A stretch of DNA of 64,000 nucleotides from Pseudomonas sp. UYIF39 (GTDB lineage: Bacteria > Pseudomonadota > Gammaproteobacteria > Pseudomonadales > Pseudomonadaceae). Location: the NCBI RefSeq assembly GCF_029963765.1, contig NZ_JALBYU010000029.1:1-64000 (forward strand), read 5' to 3'. Positions 8,517 through 16,955 of this stretch are shown here, piece after piece. The notes beneath the pieces were generated by a model. That model ran no database searches and was not told the DNA's origin. It saw only the letters and a list, made by a program, of their open reading frames with translations. Position 1 is the stretch's first letter. Every line of letters starts with the position of its first letter. Made by a program: the position numbers and the translations under genes.

Positions 8517-9290
8517 TCACCGTTGCCCTTTACCGACCCGATGTGGTGCAGCTTCTGTGCGGCTTGGAACGGCCTTGATCATGCGCACTCGCCGGTTCGA
8601 GCGGCTGTCGAGTGAATGAATGCCAGCGTTTTCCCGGTTGGCCTGGCTGCGTTGAGGCCAATGGCGCGGCTGACTTGGGATGGATGTCTCGAAAAGATCC
8701 GCCTTCCAAGCGCGAGCATTGTTGCTGCGGATATCGCGCGCGATGAAGTAATCAAAGGCTTCCGCACGGCTGAGGTGTATTGACGAACAGTGGTGGTATT
8801 CGATCAGCCAGCTTCTGAATATCCGGCGCAGCGTTGCCACATTTGGTGTGAACGACGATGCTTGACTATTTAAACCGGCGAAGACCCCCATAAATTCAGT
8901 GTTAATGTTTTTGAAAAAACGCTCAACCCACACTTTTGCCATTGGATTGGCGGGCGTATACGCTTGCAATTCGTGACCGAGGCGACGGAGCGCTTGTTTG
9001 ATGATCCCGAACTCCGGTGAGTCATCGATGATGAAGCTCAGTTCGGATCTACCTAAAAGTATCCGACTGTTTAACGATGCCTCGATAGTTTGCAGAGTAG
9101 TCAAATGATCAGGTACGCGCTGAGAGATGTTCCACCCCACTGCATATCCAGATGCCCTGTGAATTGCCACGGATAAATATGTAGGGAGAGCGTTAGTCTG
9201 CTCGACAGGTAGCATCATGGAGCCACATTCAATGGATTTGGCTTCGTTAGATGTTTGGTAGGAGCGGGTGTACAAATTAAAACCAGTCAT
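8517..9290 (-). CDS. TnsB-like protein with degenerate DDE domain
   Basis: This 257-aa protein aligns by eye with the integrase core of TnsB. It has a YLSVAIHRASGYAVGWNIS strand region, a second Asp in FIIDDSPEFGI and a final Glu in KVWVERFFKNIN. At the first catalytic position (family VEIDHT) it reads IECGSM, so that Asp seems to be Gly or displaced. It therefore probably cannot catalyse strand transfer. I chose the ATG at 9290 because it has CTGGAG 9 nt upstream; a longer frame to 9323 has no such site. The gene starts 17 nt after the stop of the next TnsB-like gene and precedes a terminator. It may be a decaying fragment or a retained regulatory or DNA-binding relative. Confidence 0.6.
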   Translation of the reverse strand: MTGFNLYTRSYQTSNEAKSIECGSMMLPVEQTNALPTYLSVAIHRASGYAVGWNISQRVPDHLTTLQTIEASLNSRILLGRSELSFIIDDSPEFGIIKQALRRLGHELQAYTPANPMAKVWVERFFKNINTEFMGVFAGLNSQASSFTPNVATLRRIFRSWLIEYHHCSSIHLSRAEAFDYFIARDIRSNNARAWKADLFETSIPSQPRHWPQRSQANRENAGIHSLDSRSNRRVRMIKAVPSRTEAAPHRVGKGQR

Positions 9291-9306
9291 GGCAGATACT
9301 CCAGGA

Positions 9307-10278
9307 TTAGGAACGCCAAGCATCGAGTTCGCGGGTAAGGCGATACAACGTCGTCCAGGAAGGTCTCCTCATTTGCTCAGTGCTGGAGTGTGATTGGTTG
9401 AAGTGCGCAACTTCCGCGAGGATAAGCCCAGCCAGCTGACGGTAGGTGGATCGAACACTGCTACCGAGTAGGGTCTTGGCATGCCGCCTGACTAGCCTGC
9501 GAAACAATATCGGTTGGCGATCTATCCATTTGTGGCGGGAATGAAATTCTTCGGGCCACTTCACAGTCGCCGAAACTCGAGTTCGTAACACGGGGAAAGC
9601 GCTGGCCTGTGGGGTGGAGCAATACCGACGAGGACGGTGCGACGTTGTTGGGGCATCGGAGATTGTCTTCGTCTGATCGGAGCCGCCTGTCGGGCGCAAC
9701 CAAACACACCCGGCACGAGCGGAGACCACCTCATAATCGATACCACGGGAACGGTAGCGTGGTTCACCGCGGGCGTGGATGGCCTCAGCGTTCGGCCGCT
9801 GTTCGAACATCGAATTCAACGCCTTAAGGGTGGCCTGGCCGAGTGTTACGCCGTGAAAAAGCCGCCACTCCAAGATGTACTGCGAGTCTGCCACCGACAC
9901 CGTTGACATATAGCAGGGGATGCAGGGCCCGGAATCCGTGTCATACACATCCACGTCCAAGAGGCCGATCTCGACCTTGATCACTGCCGCGGCGAGGAAA
10001 TCAGCACTCGCGCGTGAGCTGATGGCCCAGCTACATTGAGGATTGAACAGCTGCGCGATAGCACGCCTTGGGTACTTCCCCCGGACTGAGGATGTAGGCG
10101 GTGCTTTGGCGTCCGGCTGGTCTTTCTCTTGACGGTGTGCCTTCGACCAATTGTCACATCGCTTTTGCTGATCGCTCTGTACCACCCTCGCCGCAATTAA
10201 CGAATACTTTTGTACTCGAGGATTCAGTGTTGGAGAGATAAAACGCTGGTTGATATGAAGGGGGCGCATGGTCTTCAT
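9307..10278 (-). CDS. Second TnsB-like protein, rearranged and probably catalytically dead
   Basis: This 323-aa open frame has a clear AGGAG ribosome binding site 7-8 nt before the ATG at 10278. Residues from about 105 read VEIG.LDVDVYDTDSG, like the start of a TnsB catalytic domain (VEID.TPLDV) but with Gly for the first Asp. The C-terminal 75 residues (SVRSTYRQLA...RPSWTTLYRLTRELDAW) look like the HTH segment that precedes the catalytic domain in TnsB. The domain order is thus permuted, as if parts of two TnsB genes were joined. The region between reads as low-similarity sequence. It may be a decayed relic, yet the frame and ribosome site persist. Confidence 0.5.
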   Translation of the reverse strand: MKTMRPLHINQRFISPTLNPRVQKYSLIAARVVQSDQQKRCDNWSKAHRQEKDQPDAKAPPTSSVRGKYPRRAIAQLFNPQCSWAISSRASADFLAAAVIKVEIGLLDVDVYDTDSGPCIPCYMSTVSVADSQYILEWRLFHGVTLGQATLKALNSMFEQRPNAEAIHARGEPRYRSRGIDYEVVSARAGCVWLRPTGGSDQTKTISDAPTTSHRPRRYCSTPQASAFPVLRTRVSATVKWPEEFHSRHKWIDRQPILFRRLVRRHAKTLLGSSVRSTYRQLAGLILAEVAHFNQSHSSTEQMRRPSWTTLYRLTRELDAWRS

Positions 10279-10309
10279 TGCTGTTCTCCTGAAATCCTAT
10301 ATCTGGTTA

Positions 10310-10329
10310 CCACTGCTGGGTGGCAGTGG
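10310..10329. promoter_or_regulatory. Inverted repeat upstream of the TnsB-like pair
   Basis: CCACTGC (10310-10316) and GCAGTGG (10323-10329) lie 32 nt before the start of the minus-strand gene at 10278. The position suits an operator or promoter element. Confidence 0.35.
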
Positions 10330-10592
10330 ACTGGATTATCAATTGCTCGCGGCAGTGACGGTTAGGTATGATTTTTTGAAAAAATTTCGCAATAGTCGTC
10401 GCAAGCCAGCGAACTAGACGCTTATAACTTTTGCTCTACGGAAAAAATTGGTCATTACGTAATAATATTTTCAACAAGAAAAATATTCATAACCGCTTTA
10501 AAACTTTTTAGTATTTATTAATTATGATTAGTTATTACTGATTTTTTGTGATCGGGTTTTAAATGGGCAGTAAATTTTTGTAGTGCTACTAC
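10330..10592. other. A+T-rich divergent intergenic region
   Basis: This stretch lies between the minus-strand TnsB-like gene and the plus-strand 356-aa gene. It is very A+T-rich, with several TTATTAAT-like strings. It should hold both promoters and could be a transposon-end region. No repeats matching 1261-1307 were found. Confidence 0.4.
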
Positions 10593-11663
10593 ATGAATGT
10601 CCACAGTGGAAGGTTTCGAAACAGATCTCAACTTTCGATTCGAAAGAAGATCAATCGCATTCGCGGAATTGTCTTTATAAACGCGGTGATTGCCGCTGCG
10701 GGAATTGAGCGGGAGCCATGCGCGCTTAAGCGCTTAGGCCAGCAGATCGAGCGGGATTGGGGGTTGACCAGCGACGACCAGACCGCCAAGTGGCGGCGAT
10801 TCTTGCGCGGTGCGTTGGTTGGCACGGTAGTCCGGGCTGCACTGTGTCAGCGTTTTTTTTCCTTGGTATTGGTGCTGCTCAATCCTCTAATTATGGTGCT
10901 TGGGTGTCTCGAGTCGGCGGCGAGCGACTTGGACGAGCTTGATTGCAGGGTTGGGAGCCACTCCGTTTATACGAAGGTAAAACACATACGAAGTCGCCTG
11001 GAAATACTCGCCAAAAGTGTTCGGTTTAATGGTCGACCACTAACCGCGCATTCACTCCAATCCCTGCAGCAGTGCACATTTGGTAACTGGCGATGGCTAG
11101 CGTTATTGCTCGCGATCCTGGCCAGTCGCTCATCACCCTTTGAGGTTTTACGAAATTGGCTCAGCCGGCATTTTACACTGATTTTATTGTTGTCGTGTTT
11201 GACGTCCGAGTTGCAGGGAATTTCAGTCTTGTTATTTCAAGTTCTTGATCGTCAGATTGGTCGGGGTGTTCTCTGTCCAATCGATACATGGCCGAGCAGT
11301 GTGTGGCGATTTAACCGCGGGTTGAAGAATTTGCGCGAGCTGCTGTGCAACTTACAACGCCACTACGTTGGCATATCGGAAGAAGAGGCGTTGAGGGCGA
11401 TTCATGCATTGCTCATCGAACCGAAAAACGAGGTAATTTGGGTCAGCATATTTGATTTGCACTCTGCAGTCACTTGTATTGATGTGAGTGCCCCGGAAGT
11501 GGAGTTGATCATCAAACGATCTCGTAAACAAAAGTATAGGAATAAACGGCACTTTTATGTTCTCGTCAATATGGCGCGCGATCCAAAGCTCGTGCAGATT
11601 GCGCCCTACATCAATAATCGACCCCCTGGAACAGACAGGAAGTCGCTCAATCCAAAAAGCTGA
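10593..11663 (+). CDS. Unknown protein, 356 aa
   Basis: I do not recognise a family. Residues 46-72 (LGQQIERDWGLTSDDQTAKW) look like a small helical, possibly DNA-related, segment. Residues 88-105 and 192-212 are hydrophobic and could be membrane-associated. The C-terminus is basic (KRSRKQKYRNKRH). The ATG at 10593 has no clear ribosome binding site, so the true start may be internal. Codon use is mixed, as in the rest of the island. The long open frame and its place between the transposition genes and the TnpT/TnpS-like pair make it a likely real island gene. Confidence 0.6.
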   Translation: MNVHSGRFRNRSQLSIRKKINRIRGIVFINAVIAAAGIEREPCALKRLGQQIERDWGLTSDDQTAKWRRFLRGALVGTVVRAALCQRFFSLVLVLLNPLIMVLGCLESAASDLDELDCRVGSHSVYTKVKHIRSRLEILAKSVRFNGRPLTAHSLQSLQQCTFGNWRWLALLLAILASRSSPFEVLRNWLSRHFTLILLLSCLTSELQGISVLLFQVLDRQIGRGVLCPIDTWPSSVWRFNRGLKNLRELLCNLQRHYVGISEEEALRAIHALLIEPKNEVIWVSIFDLHSAVTCIDVSAPEVELIIKRSRKQKYRNKRHFYVLVNMARDPKLVQIAPYINNRPPGTDRKSLNPKS

Positions 11664-11894
11664 GAACCGGCGTTTTTATTGATCTGAAAGGAGGGCGCCC
11701 ACCCTCGACCGTGTCTGCAGTTCTGAGTTTGGGTTTTCTATGCTGCACGCTTTCGCTCCACGACTGTACTGCGAGTTTGTGGTTTAGGCATGTAATTCAT
11801 GGAGAGTCGACTCTTGCTAACCCGAAGGGCTTCGCTGGCCATATGTATATGCTCGCTGACACTACAAATGTCGTGGTTCCCTCCAGGTCGAGAA

Positions 11895-12836
11895 TTAGGG
11901 GGGCAGCTGGCTCAGGAACCGTTGCAATGTCTCGAGTTGCCGCGCTTGTTCGCGTAGGTGCCGCCGGTCCTCGCGGCGCTGAAGCAGGTACGGTTTTACC
12001 CTTCCCCTTAAGATGGCGTGATCCGTGGTCAATTTCTGTAGCTGTTCATTCAACGCCTGATGGGCGAGCTGAGCATCGCGTAACATTTGGTCCTGTTGAC
12101 GCAACGTCACCTGTTGAACGCGGTGTTCATTCAGTAGGCGTTCCTGGTCGCGGTACACGGCCACTAATTCCTCTTGTTTGATCAGCTGCGCGTTTTGCAG
12201 TGAGCGGAGTTCCTGACGTAGCTGCTCTGTTTGCTCGTCGTGCCTACGCAGTTCCTGTCGGCGCTGAGCCAGTTGTTCTTGCCGATAGTGCTCAAGCCCC
12301 TCTCGAGTATGTTGGTGTTTCTCCTCCAGCGACCGCACCTGGCTAGCCCGTTCCTCTAGCAGTTGCTGCTGGCCCGTCACCAGTTGTCGCAGTTGCTGAC
12401 GTTCCCCCTCACTGTCTTGCAGTTGCTCACGCAGTTGTCGCTCGCACTGGCGTTGCGCTTCCCGCTCGTTCGTCAGGAGGGAGGCAGTGGCCTTCGATTG
12501 TTCAAGGCGTTCGCGCAGCTGCGCGAGTTCTTGCATATAACCCTCCTGCAGTCGTTCGAGTTGCTGCCGTTCTTCAGCCACCGCTTCCTGTCCGTGCTGA
12601 ATCAGGTGCTCGGCTAGACTGTTTACCAAGGACAGGATTTGCTCATTCACCGCCCGTGGGGATGATTCATCGCCGTTGTTTGTATTGAGCTCCTTTAAAT
12701 ATCGTTGGATGGTGCTTTTAGATCCAGTGTTCCCTAGCTCGACCCGCACAAGGTCAATGCTGGGGTTCAATCCGCGCGCCATCAGGGCATCACGCGCGGC
12801 GAGTACCAGGGCTTTGTTAATACCACCACGGGCCAT
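11895..12836 (-). CDS. tnpT: KfrA-like coiled-coil DNA-binding protein (TnpT-like)
   Basis: I place the start at the ATG at 12836 (313 aa), which has CAGGAG 8 nt upstream. A longer frame to 13217 overlaps the divergent recombinase gene and reads as unrelated sequence. Residues 1-50 (ARGGINKALVLAARDALMAR...GSKSTIQRYLKEL) match the KfrA N-terminal DNA-binding domain. The rest is a long Gln/Glu/Arg/Leu-rich coiled coil. In Tn4651-type transposons TnpT has this build, is divergent from the tyrosine recombinase TnpS, binds the resolution site between the genes and helps resolve cointegrates. The gene arrangement here is the same. The alternative is an ordinary plasmid KfrA-type protein. Confidence 0.75.
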   Translation of the reverse strand: MARGGINKALVLAARDALMARGLNPSIDLVRVELGNTGSKSTIQRYLKELNTNNGDESSPRAVNEQILSLVNSLAEHLIQHGQEAVAEERQQLERLQEGYMQELAQLRERLEQSKATASLLTNEREAQRQCERQLREQLQDSEGERQQLRQLVTGQQQLLEERASQVRSLEEKHQHTREGLEHYRQEQLAQRRQELRRHDEQTEQLRQELRSLQNAQLIKQEELVAVYRDQERLLNEHRVQQVTLRQQDQMLRDAQLAHQALNEQLQKLTTDHAILRGRVKPYLLQRREDRRHLREQARQLETLQRFLSQLPP

Positions 12837-12971
12837 GTCAGGAGCTCCTGTAGGATTCCCGGTAGTGATGAAGTATGGCCCATAGCGGACGACTTGCCTG
12901 AACGCCATGTGGGATGGATCCGGGTTCGGCGTTGGCCTATTCACGGTTGATGTTGCGAAAAGGGCATCTGT
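12837..12971. other. Candidate resolution site between tnpT and tnpS
   Basis: This 135-bp region between the divergent genes is where Tn4651-type elements carry the rst resolution site. CCCATAGCG (12879-12887) and CGCCATGTGGG (12903-12913) form an imperfect inverted repeat around 15 nt, of the size of a tyrosine recombinase core site. The assignment is by position and symmetry only. Confidence 0.4.
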
Positions 12972-13898
12972 ATGACCACGAGCGCAGAGCGTTACCTTAA
13001 GGCAGCTCGCCGCGAAAGCACCACGCGGCGCTACCAGCAGGCCTTGGCCCATTACGAAGTGGGCTGGAGTGGTTTTCTCCCCGCATCCAGCGACAGCATC
13101 GTGCGTTATCTGGCCGAGAATGCTGAGCTGTCCATCAGCACCCTGCGCGGCCATTTGGCGGCCTTGGCGCGCTGGCATCAGAACCACGGATTTGCCGACC
13201 CTACCAAAGCGCCGCAAGTGCGCGATGTATTACGCGGTATCCAGGCCTTGCACCCGCGACAGGTGCGACAGGCCGAGCCCTTGCAACTGCAGGAATTGGA
13301 AAGGTGCGTGACGGCCTTGCAGTTGGAGGAGGCGTCGTCCGATCTGCCGGTGCGCCTGCGGGCTGGTCGCGATCGGGCCTTACTGCTGCTGGGATTTTGG
13401 CGAGGGTTTCGCAGTGACGATCTGTGTCGTTTGCGGATTGAAACCAACCAGTTGCTCCCCGGTGAAGGTTTAAGCCTGTTTCTCTCCAGCAGCAAAACCG
13501 ACCGAGAGCATCAGGGCCGAACCGTCAGTGTGCCGGCGCTAAAACGACTGTGTCCGGTGCAGGCATATGAAGACTGGTTGGCGCTCAGTCAATTGCAGGC
13601 TGGACCGGTGTTTCGTGGTCTCGATCGCTGGGGCCATTTGGCCCCGACCGCGTTACATCCGTACAGCGTGTCCCGGGTATTACGCCGGGCATTGACGCGC
13701 GGCGGTGTCGCCGGGGAGCGCTACAGTGGCCATTCGCTGCGCCGTGGGTTTGCCACTTGGGCCACGCGCAACCAATGGAGTCCGAAAGATTTGATGGAGT
13801 ATGTCGGTTGGCGCGACGTGCACACGGCGATGCGCTACGTCGACGCCAACGCGCCTTTTGGCGACTGGCGGCGCGACGTTCCGCCCGAGTCGAAATGA
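12972..13898 (+). CDS. tnpS: Tyrosine recombinase (TnpS-like resolvase)
   Basis: This 308-aa protein has an N-terminal SAM-like core-binding domain (about 1-100) and a catalytic domain with all expected residues. These are R147 (GFWRGFRSDDL), K175 (SSSKTD), H254 and R257 (SGHSLRRGFATW), W280 in the second His/Trp position (VGWRDVHTAMRY) and the nucleophile Y289. The enzyme would recombine specific DNA sites through a 3'-phosphotyrosine. Its divergent pairing with a KfrA-like coiled-coil gene points to TnpS of Tn4651-like transposons, which resolves cointegrates. A phage or integron-type integrase is less likely because no attachment site or cassette array is seen. Confidence 0.85.
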   Translation: MTTSAERYLKAARRESTTRRYQQALAHYEVGWSGFLPASSDSIVRYLAENAELSISTLRGHLAALARWHQNHGFADPTKAPQVRDVLRGIQALHPRQVRQAEPLQLQELERCVTALQLEEASSDLPVRLRAGRDRALLLLGFWRGFRSDDLCRLRIETNQLLPGEGLSLFLSSSKTDREHQGRTVSVPALKRLCPVQAYEDWLALSQLQAGPVFRGLDRWGHLAPTALHPYSVSRVLRRALTRGGVAGERYSGHSLRRGFATWATRNQWSPKDLMEYVGWRDVHTAMRYVDANAPFGDWRRDVPPESK

Positions 13899-14238
13899 CT
13901 CCTTGATGGACGATTTCGTACCGGGATACGGGCCATGTAATTACAGCTGTAAAACGGCAGAATTTATCTAACGAACGGACAAATTGTGAGATTTGTGAAT
14001 ACAAGTTTCTCAAACCTCAGCGATGTTTTGGGCGCTTCGAGGCTGCTGAGCGGTACGCCAAGGGCGACAACAGGTGATTTGCAATCGCGCAGTGCCTTTC
14101 ATGAGCGAAATCGGTGAAGGTAGTGCGGGAGACTGCGGTCTGCAGTTGCGGCATCGTGTGAAATTGTTTCACTGTATTGTCTGGAATTACTGACGTAAAG
14201 TGCTAATAAGCCGATTAATGTCTAGGAAAGCAGATGCT
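13899..14238. other. Intergenic region with a 12-bp palindrome
   Basis: TTACAGCTGTAA at 13941-13952 is a perfect palindrome 42 nt past the tnpS stop. The rest holds no gene I can support and should carry the promoter of the XRE gene. Confidence 0.4.
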
Positions 14239-14598
14239 ATGCGACTTCATGTCCAAACGGATCAATTCCTCGCCGCTACCGTTGGGGTACGCCTGCAAAC
14301 GCTGCGGTTGAAGAGGAATGTCAGTCTCGAAGCGGTGGCAGAAAATGCGGCGATCAGCCGTCAGACGCTGCACCTGCTGCTCAATCAAGGCAAAGGTACC
14401 TTGATCAACCTGATCGCCGTTATGCGCGCCCTCGGCGAACTGGAGCGCCTGAGTTCACTGTTGGAAGAGGTACGGCCCAGTCCACTACAAATCATTCAAA
14501 TGGAAGGCAAAACACGGCGGCGCGCGTCGGGGCGACGCGGTGTCTCCAGCCAAGCCGAATCTACCAATTCAAGCAAAGGCAAAAATAGCGATTGGTGA
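14239..14598 (+). CDS. XRE-family (HipB-like) transcriptional regulator
   Basis: I place the start at the ATG at 14239 (119 aa), which has AGGAAAG about 8 nt upstream; the frame is open from 14200. Residues 8-70 form a Cro/C1-type helix-turn-helix (GVRLQTLRLKRNVSLEAVAE, SRQTLHLLLNQGKGTL). The tail is basic and Ser/Arg-rich. HipB-like proteins often repress their own operon with a toxin partner. No HipA-like kinase follows, so it may be an orphan antitoxin or a regulator of the neighbouring recombinase. A heptanucleotide repeat begins two bases past its stop. Confidence 0.75.
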   Translation: MRLHVQTDQFLAATVGVRLQTLRLKRNVSLEAVAENAAISRQTLHLLLNQGKGTLINLIAVMRALGELERLSSLLEEVRPSPLQIIQMEGKTRRRASGRRGVSSQAESTNSSKGKNSDW

Positions 14599-14600
14599 CT

Positions 14601-14640
14601 GAGGCATGAGGCATGAGGCATGAGGCATGAGGCATGAGGC
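14601..14640 (+). repeat. Tandem heptanucleotide repeat (GAGGCAT)
   Basis: The unit GAGGCAT occurs five full times plus GAGGC, without mismatches, starting three bases after the XRE stop codon. Copy number could vary by slippage. It lies outside any supported coding frame. Confidence 0.9.
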
Positions 14641-14960
14641 GGCAGTTATGGCGCAATCTTACTGCCATCCTGAGTCTAATTACGCAGCGGCAGCAGCGGC
14701 ACCCCCTGTTGCAATTCTGTAATGTGTTATGCACATGTAACGTTTGGCGGGGCGGCGTTAGATGCCCAGGCATTCTCTGGCCAAAAAAACGGAAGAGACG
14801 CAATGCGCTCATCTATCCTAGGGCATTGTGTGCGTATGCCATTGTCGCCTGCGGAAGCGATAGCACTGTGATATTATTTTTTTGCTTGACAGGATTTGTC
14901 ACCAAGCCGTGATGCGCCTTTCGCATGCCATCTTGATCAACGTTCAGTGGAGGAACGGCA
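14641..14960. other. Intergenic region before the metallophosphoesterase gene
   Basis: No gene, terminator or strong repeat is seen. A GGAGGA ribosome binding site at 14949-14954 serves the following TTG start. Confidence 0.4.
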
Positions 14961-15795
14961 TTGCCAGCTATTTTTATTCATCTGTCAGACATTCACTTTG
15001 GTCAGGAAAAGGATGGCGGCTGGGAAAAGACAAATACCGACGCCAAAGACCGTCTTATGGACGATGTTCAAGCAGAATTGTTGGCTCGGGGGGCGAGTGC
15101 GACTGGTATTATTGTAACGGGCGATATTGCTTATTCTGCTCAACCCGAGGAATACACAGCTGCTGGTCAATGGCAAGATGAGCTAGCAGCACGTACTGGT
15201 TGTGATCGACTCAGTACGCAACTGGTACCCGGTAACCATGACATTGATCGTGGGGCGATTTCCAATGCGGTCGGATGGAAAATCGAGTCAGTACGTAATG
15301 ACGGTGACTCGATGCTGGATATGCTGCTAGATGACGATACTCAGCGTGAAACTTTGTTCAAACGTTTTGCGGCATACCGAGATTTTTCCACAGGGTATGG
15401 ATGCGACCTGGATGCCTTCGGTAAATACTTGGCAGACTACTCGGTTGAACTGGGTCTCACCTCTGATATCTGCCGTGTTCCCTATTGTTTATGGGGAACT
15501 TGCGCAAGAAAGCCCGCCCGATTTGTTTTCAACAATATTTTCATTTGTTGATTGGGATAAGTGCAAGTTGGCGAGGCGTAGTTTGGCGCATACATTTATG
15601 CGGTCAAAATGGAGCATTGTAGATATTGCGATTGCTGCCGCTAGGGCCGGAGATACTAAGCTAGTCCTTGAGCAGGTAGCCAAAGAGCTAGGTGGGGCAA
15701 AAATACTTCAAACTCTAAATTCTGAAATTGAAAGTATTCCGCTCCAGCACAAAATGGCAGTGAAATACGCTTTGACTCAGATAGCCGGTTTTTGA
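14961..15795 (+). pseudogene. Metallophosphoesterase gene with internal deletion
   Basis: The gene starts at TTG with GGAGGA 6 nt upstream. The first ~165 residues carry calcineurin-like metallophosphoesterase motifs: HLSDIHFG (7-14), TGDIAYS (near 51) and PGNHDID (near 90). Near 15465 the similarity stops; that frame ends at 15551 with nonsense sequence. From about 15475 another frame encodes a helical ~105-aa tail (ELAQESPPDLFSTIF to KYALTQIAGF) ending at 15795. The simplest reading is one large protein, perhaps a phosphoesterase fused to a STAND-type sensor as in some defence systems, that lost its middle and frame. The nature of the missing part is a guess. Confidence 0.6.
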
Positions 15796-15895
15796 AAAGG
15801 ATCGGCTAAACATATTAGTTACAGCATTATCCAAAATCACATAAAAGCATGCGTAAAAAGACGCGAAGCTATCGAATCCCATTTGAGGAACTACC

Positions 15896-16534
15896 ATGGC
15901 GGTAAGTTTTGGCATAGCAAAGATTATCAGCGAGCATCCAAGCTACAATTACGGACTCGCGTTACCATTTGTAATAGTTTTTTATCTGCTCAATTCTGCT
16001 AATACTTACGTAGTGCCTTTTTTTGAATTTGATATTGGTATTGAGCTGTCTGCAATATTAAAGATTTTTCTTGTCATAGGGTGCTATATTACATTTGTGC
16101 TTTTCTTACTGTTTTCTAGTGCCCTTTCTCTGTTTGTAAAAAACTCAAAACTTCATTTGGGTTGGCCAATATTTACAGCCGTTGCATCCTTGCTCACTTT
16201 AGTCTTTAAAGACGAGAACCCCCTGTTCGGTATGCTATTTGGTTTGACTGCCATAATTTACTTGGCAGTTTCAAGGCTTGATAATGGAAGTCTTTCTGTT
16301 GTTTTGATACAAGGAGTTTTTGGATTTTTCTCAATATTTTGTTTTGTCACGGGGATACTATGGCTCAATGAGTCTTTTGTTTTTGTCGATATTATTTCCA
16401 GTTTGTTTGGATTTGAAAGTATAGCTAAAGATTCCGTCAAGGTAGGGGCATTTATGCTAATTGTTCTAGGGTATTCTGTTTTTTATTCAGTTTTTAAGGC
16501 AGGTGAACTACTAAGTAGCGAGTCAAGCGCCTAA
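15896..16534 (+). CDS. Multi-pass membrane protein, 212 aa
   Basis: The ATG at 15896 has GAGGA 7-8 nt upstream. The protein has about six hydrophobic stretches, near residues 20-37, 52-80, 89-105, 112-126, 135-155 and 185-205, with short polar loops. It looks like an integral inner-membrane protein. The gene is A+T-rich compared with the core genes. I recognise no family. It lies 100 nt after the phosphoesterase remnant and could have been part of the same system. Confidence 0.7.
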   Translation: MAVSFGIAKIISEHPSYNYGLALPFVIVFYLLNSANTYVVPFFEFDIGIELSAILKIFLVIGCYITFVLFLLFSSALSLFVKNSKLHLGWPIFTAVASLLTLVFKDENPLFGMLFGLTAIIYLAVSRLDNGSLSVVLIQGVFGFFSIFCFVTGILWLNESFVFVDIISSLFGFESIAKDSVKVGAFMLIVLGYSVFYSVFKAGELLSSESSA

Positions 16535-16955
16535 TGATACAGACCATTGCGTCTATAGCCGACCACACGACCATCTCGAATGAAAGTATCTCTCTGGAAC
16601 ATTGTTCGGAGCCGTCTGGCAAATACTCCTTCCTAGCCTCATCTCCAGATATACCCAAGGTCACCGGGAGTAGCGAATGTAATGGTCAAGATTGCCCTGT
16701 TGGTAGGGGCTTAAAACTAATACGTCCAGGTTGAATCAGGAACTATGAAGCGTGACGGTAGTCGTCGGATGAGCATTTGAACTGGCTAATTCGGGTATGA
16801 GTTGGTGATCGGTTATTTCCTGATCGCTAAGCAGCGCTATCTCAACATATTAAACAAAATTGATCCTTAGCGACTTTCCTGTCTCTTTGTCGACTCCTTG
16901 GATTAGCGCTAATGTGAGCGCAGCTTTCCCCGCGCTCACGATCGCGCTTAAAAGT
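16535..16955. other. Intergenic region with paired palindromes
   Basis: ATTAGCGCTAAT (16902-16913, perfect) is followed at once by the hairpin GTGAGCGC (16914-16921) / GCGCTCAC (16932-16939). The hairpin lies just past the 3' end of the minus-strand SnoaL-like gene and may terminate it. No gene is supported here. Confidence 0.45.

Noticed and set aside
10593..11663. Reading the 356-aa protein as a TnsE-like or other known transposition factor
   Set aside because: I see no motif that supports any named family, so it is left as unknown.
11711..12181. 156-aa plus-strand frame opposite the tnpT 3' end
   Set aside because: No ribosome binding site or domain; it is opposite the coiled-coil coding region.
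12837..13217. 127 extra N-terminal residues of the KfrA-like protein
   Set aside because: The added part overlaps the recombinase gene and its likely site and reads as unrelated sequence; the ATG at 12836 has a good ribosome binding site and starts the KfrA domain.
14601..14640. Repeat cluster considered as a CRISPR array
   Set aside because: The unit is 7 nt and directly tandem with no spacers, and no cas gene is in the window.
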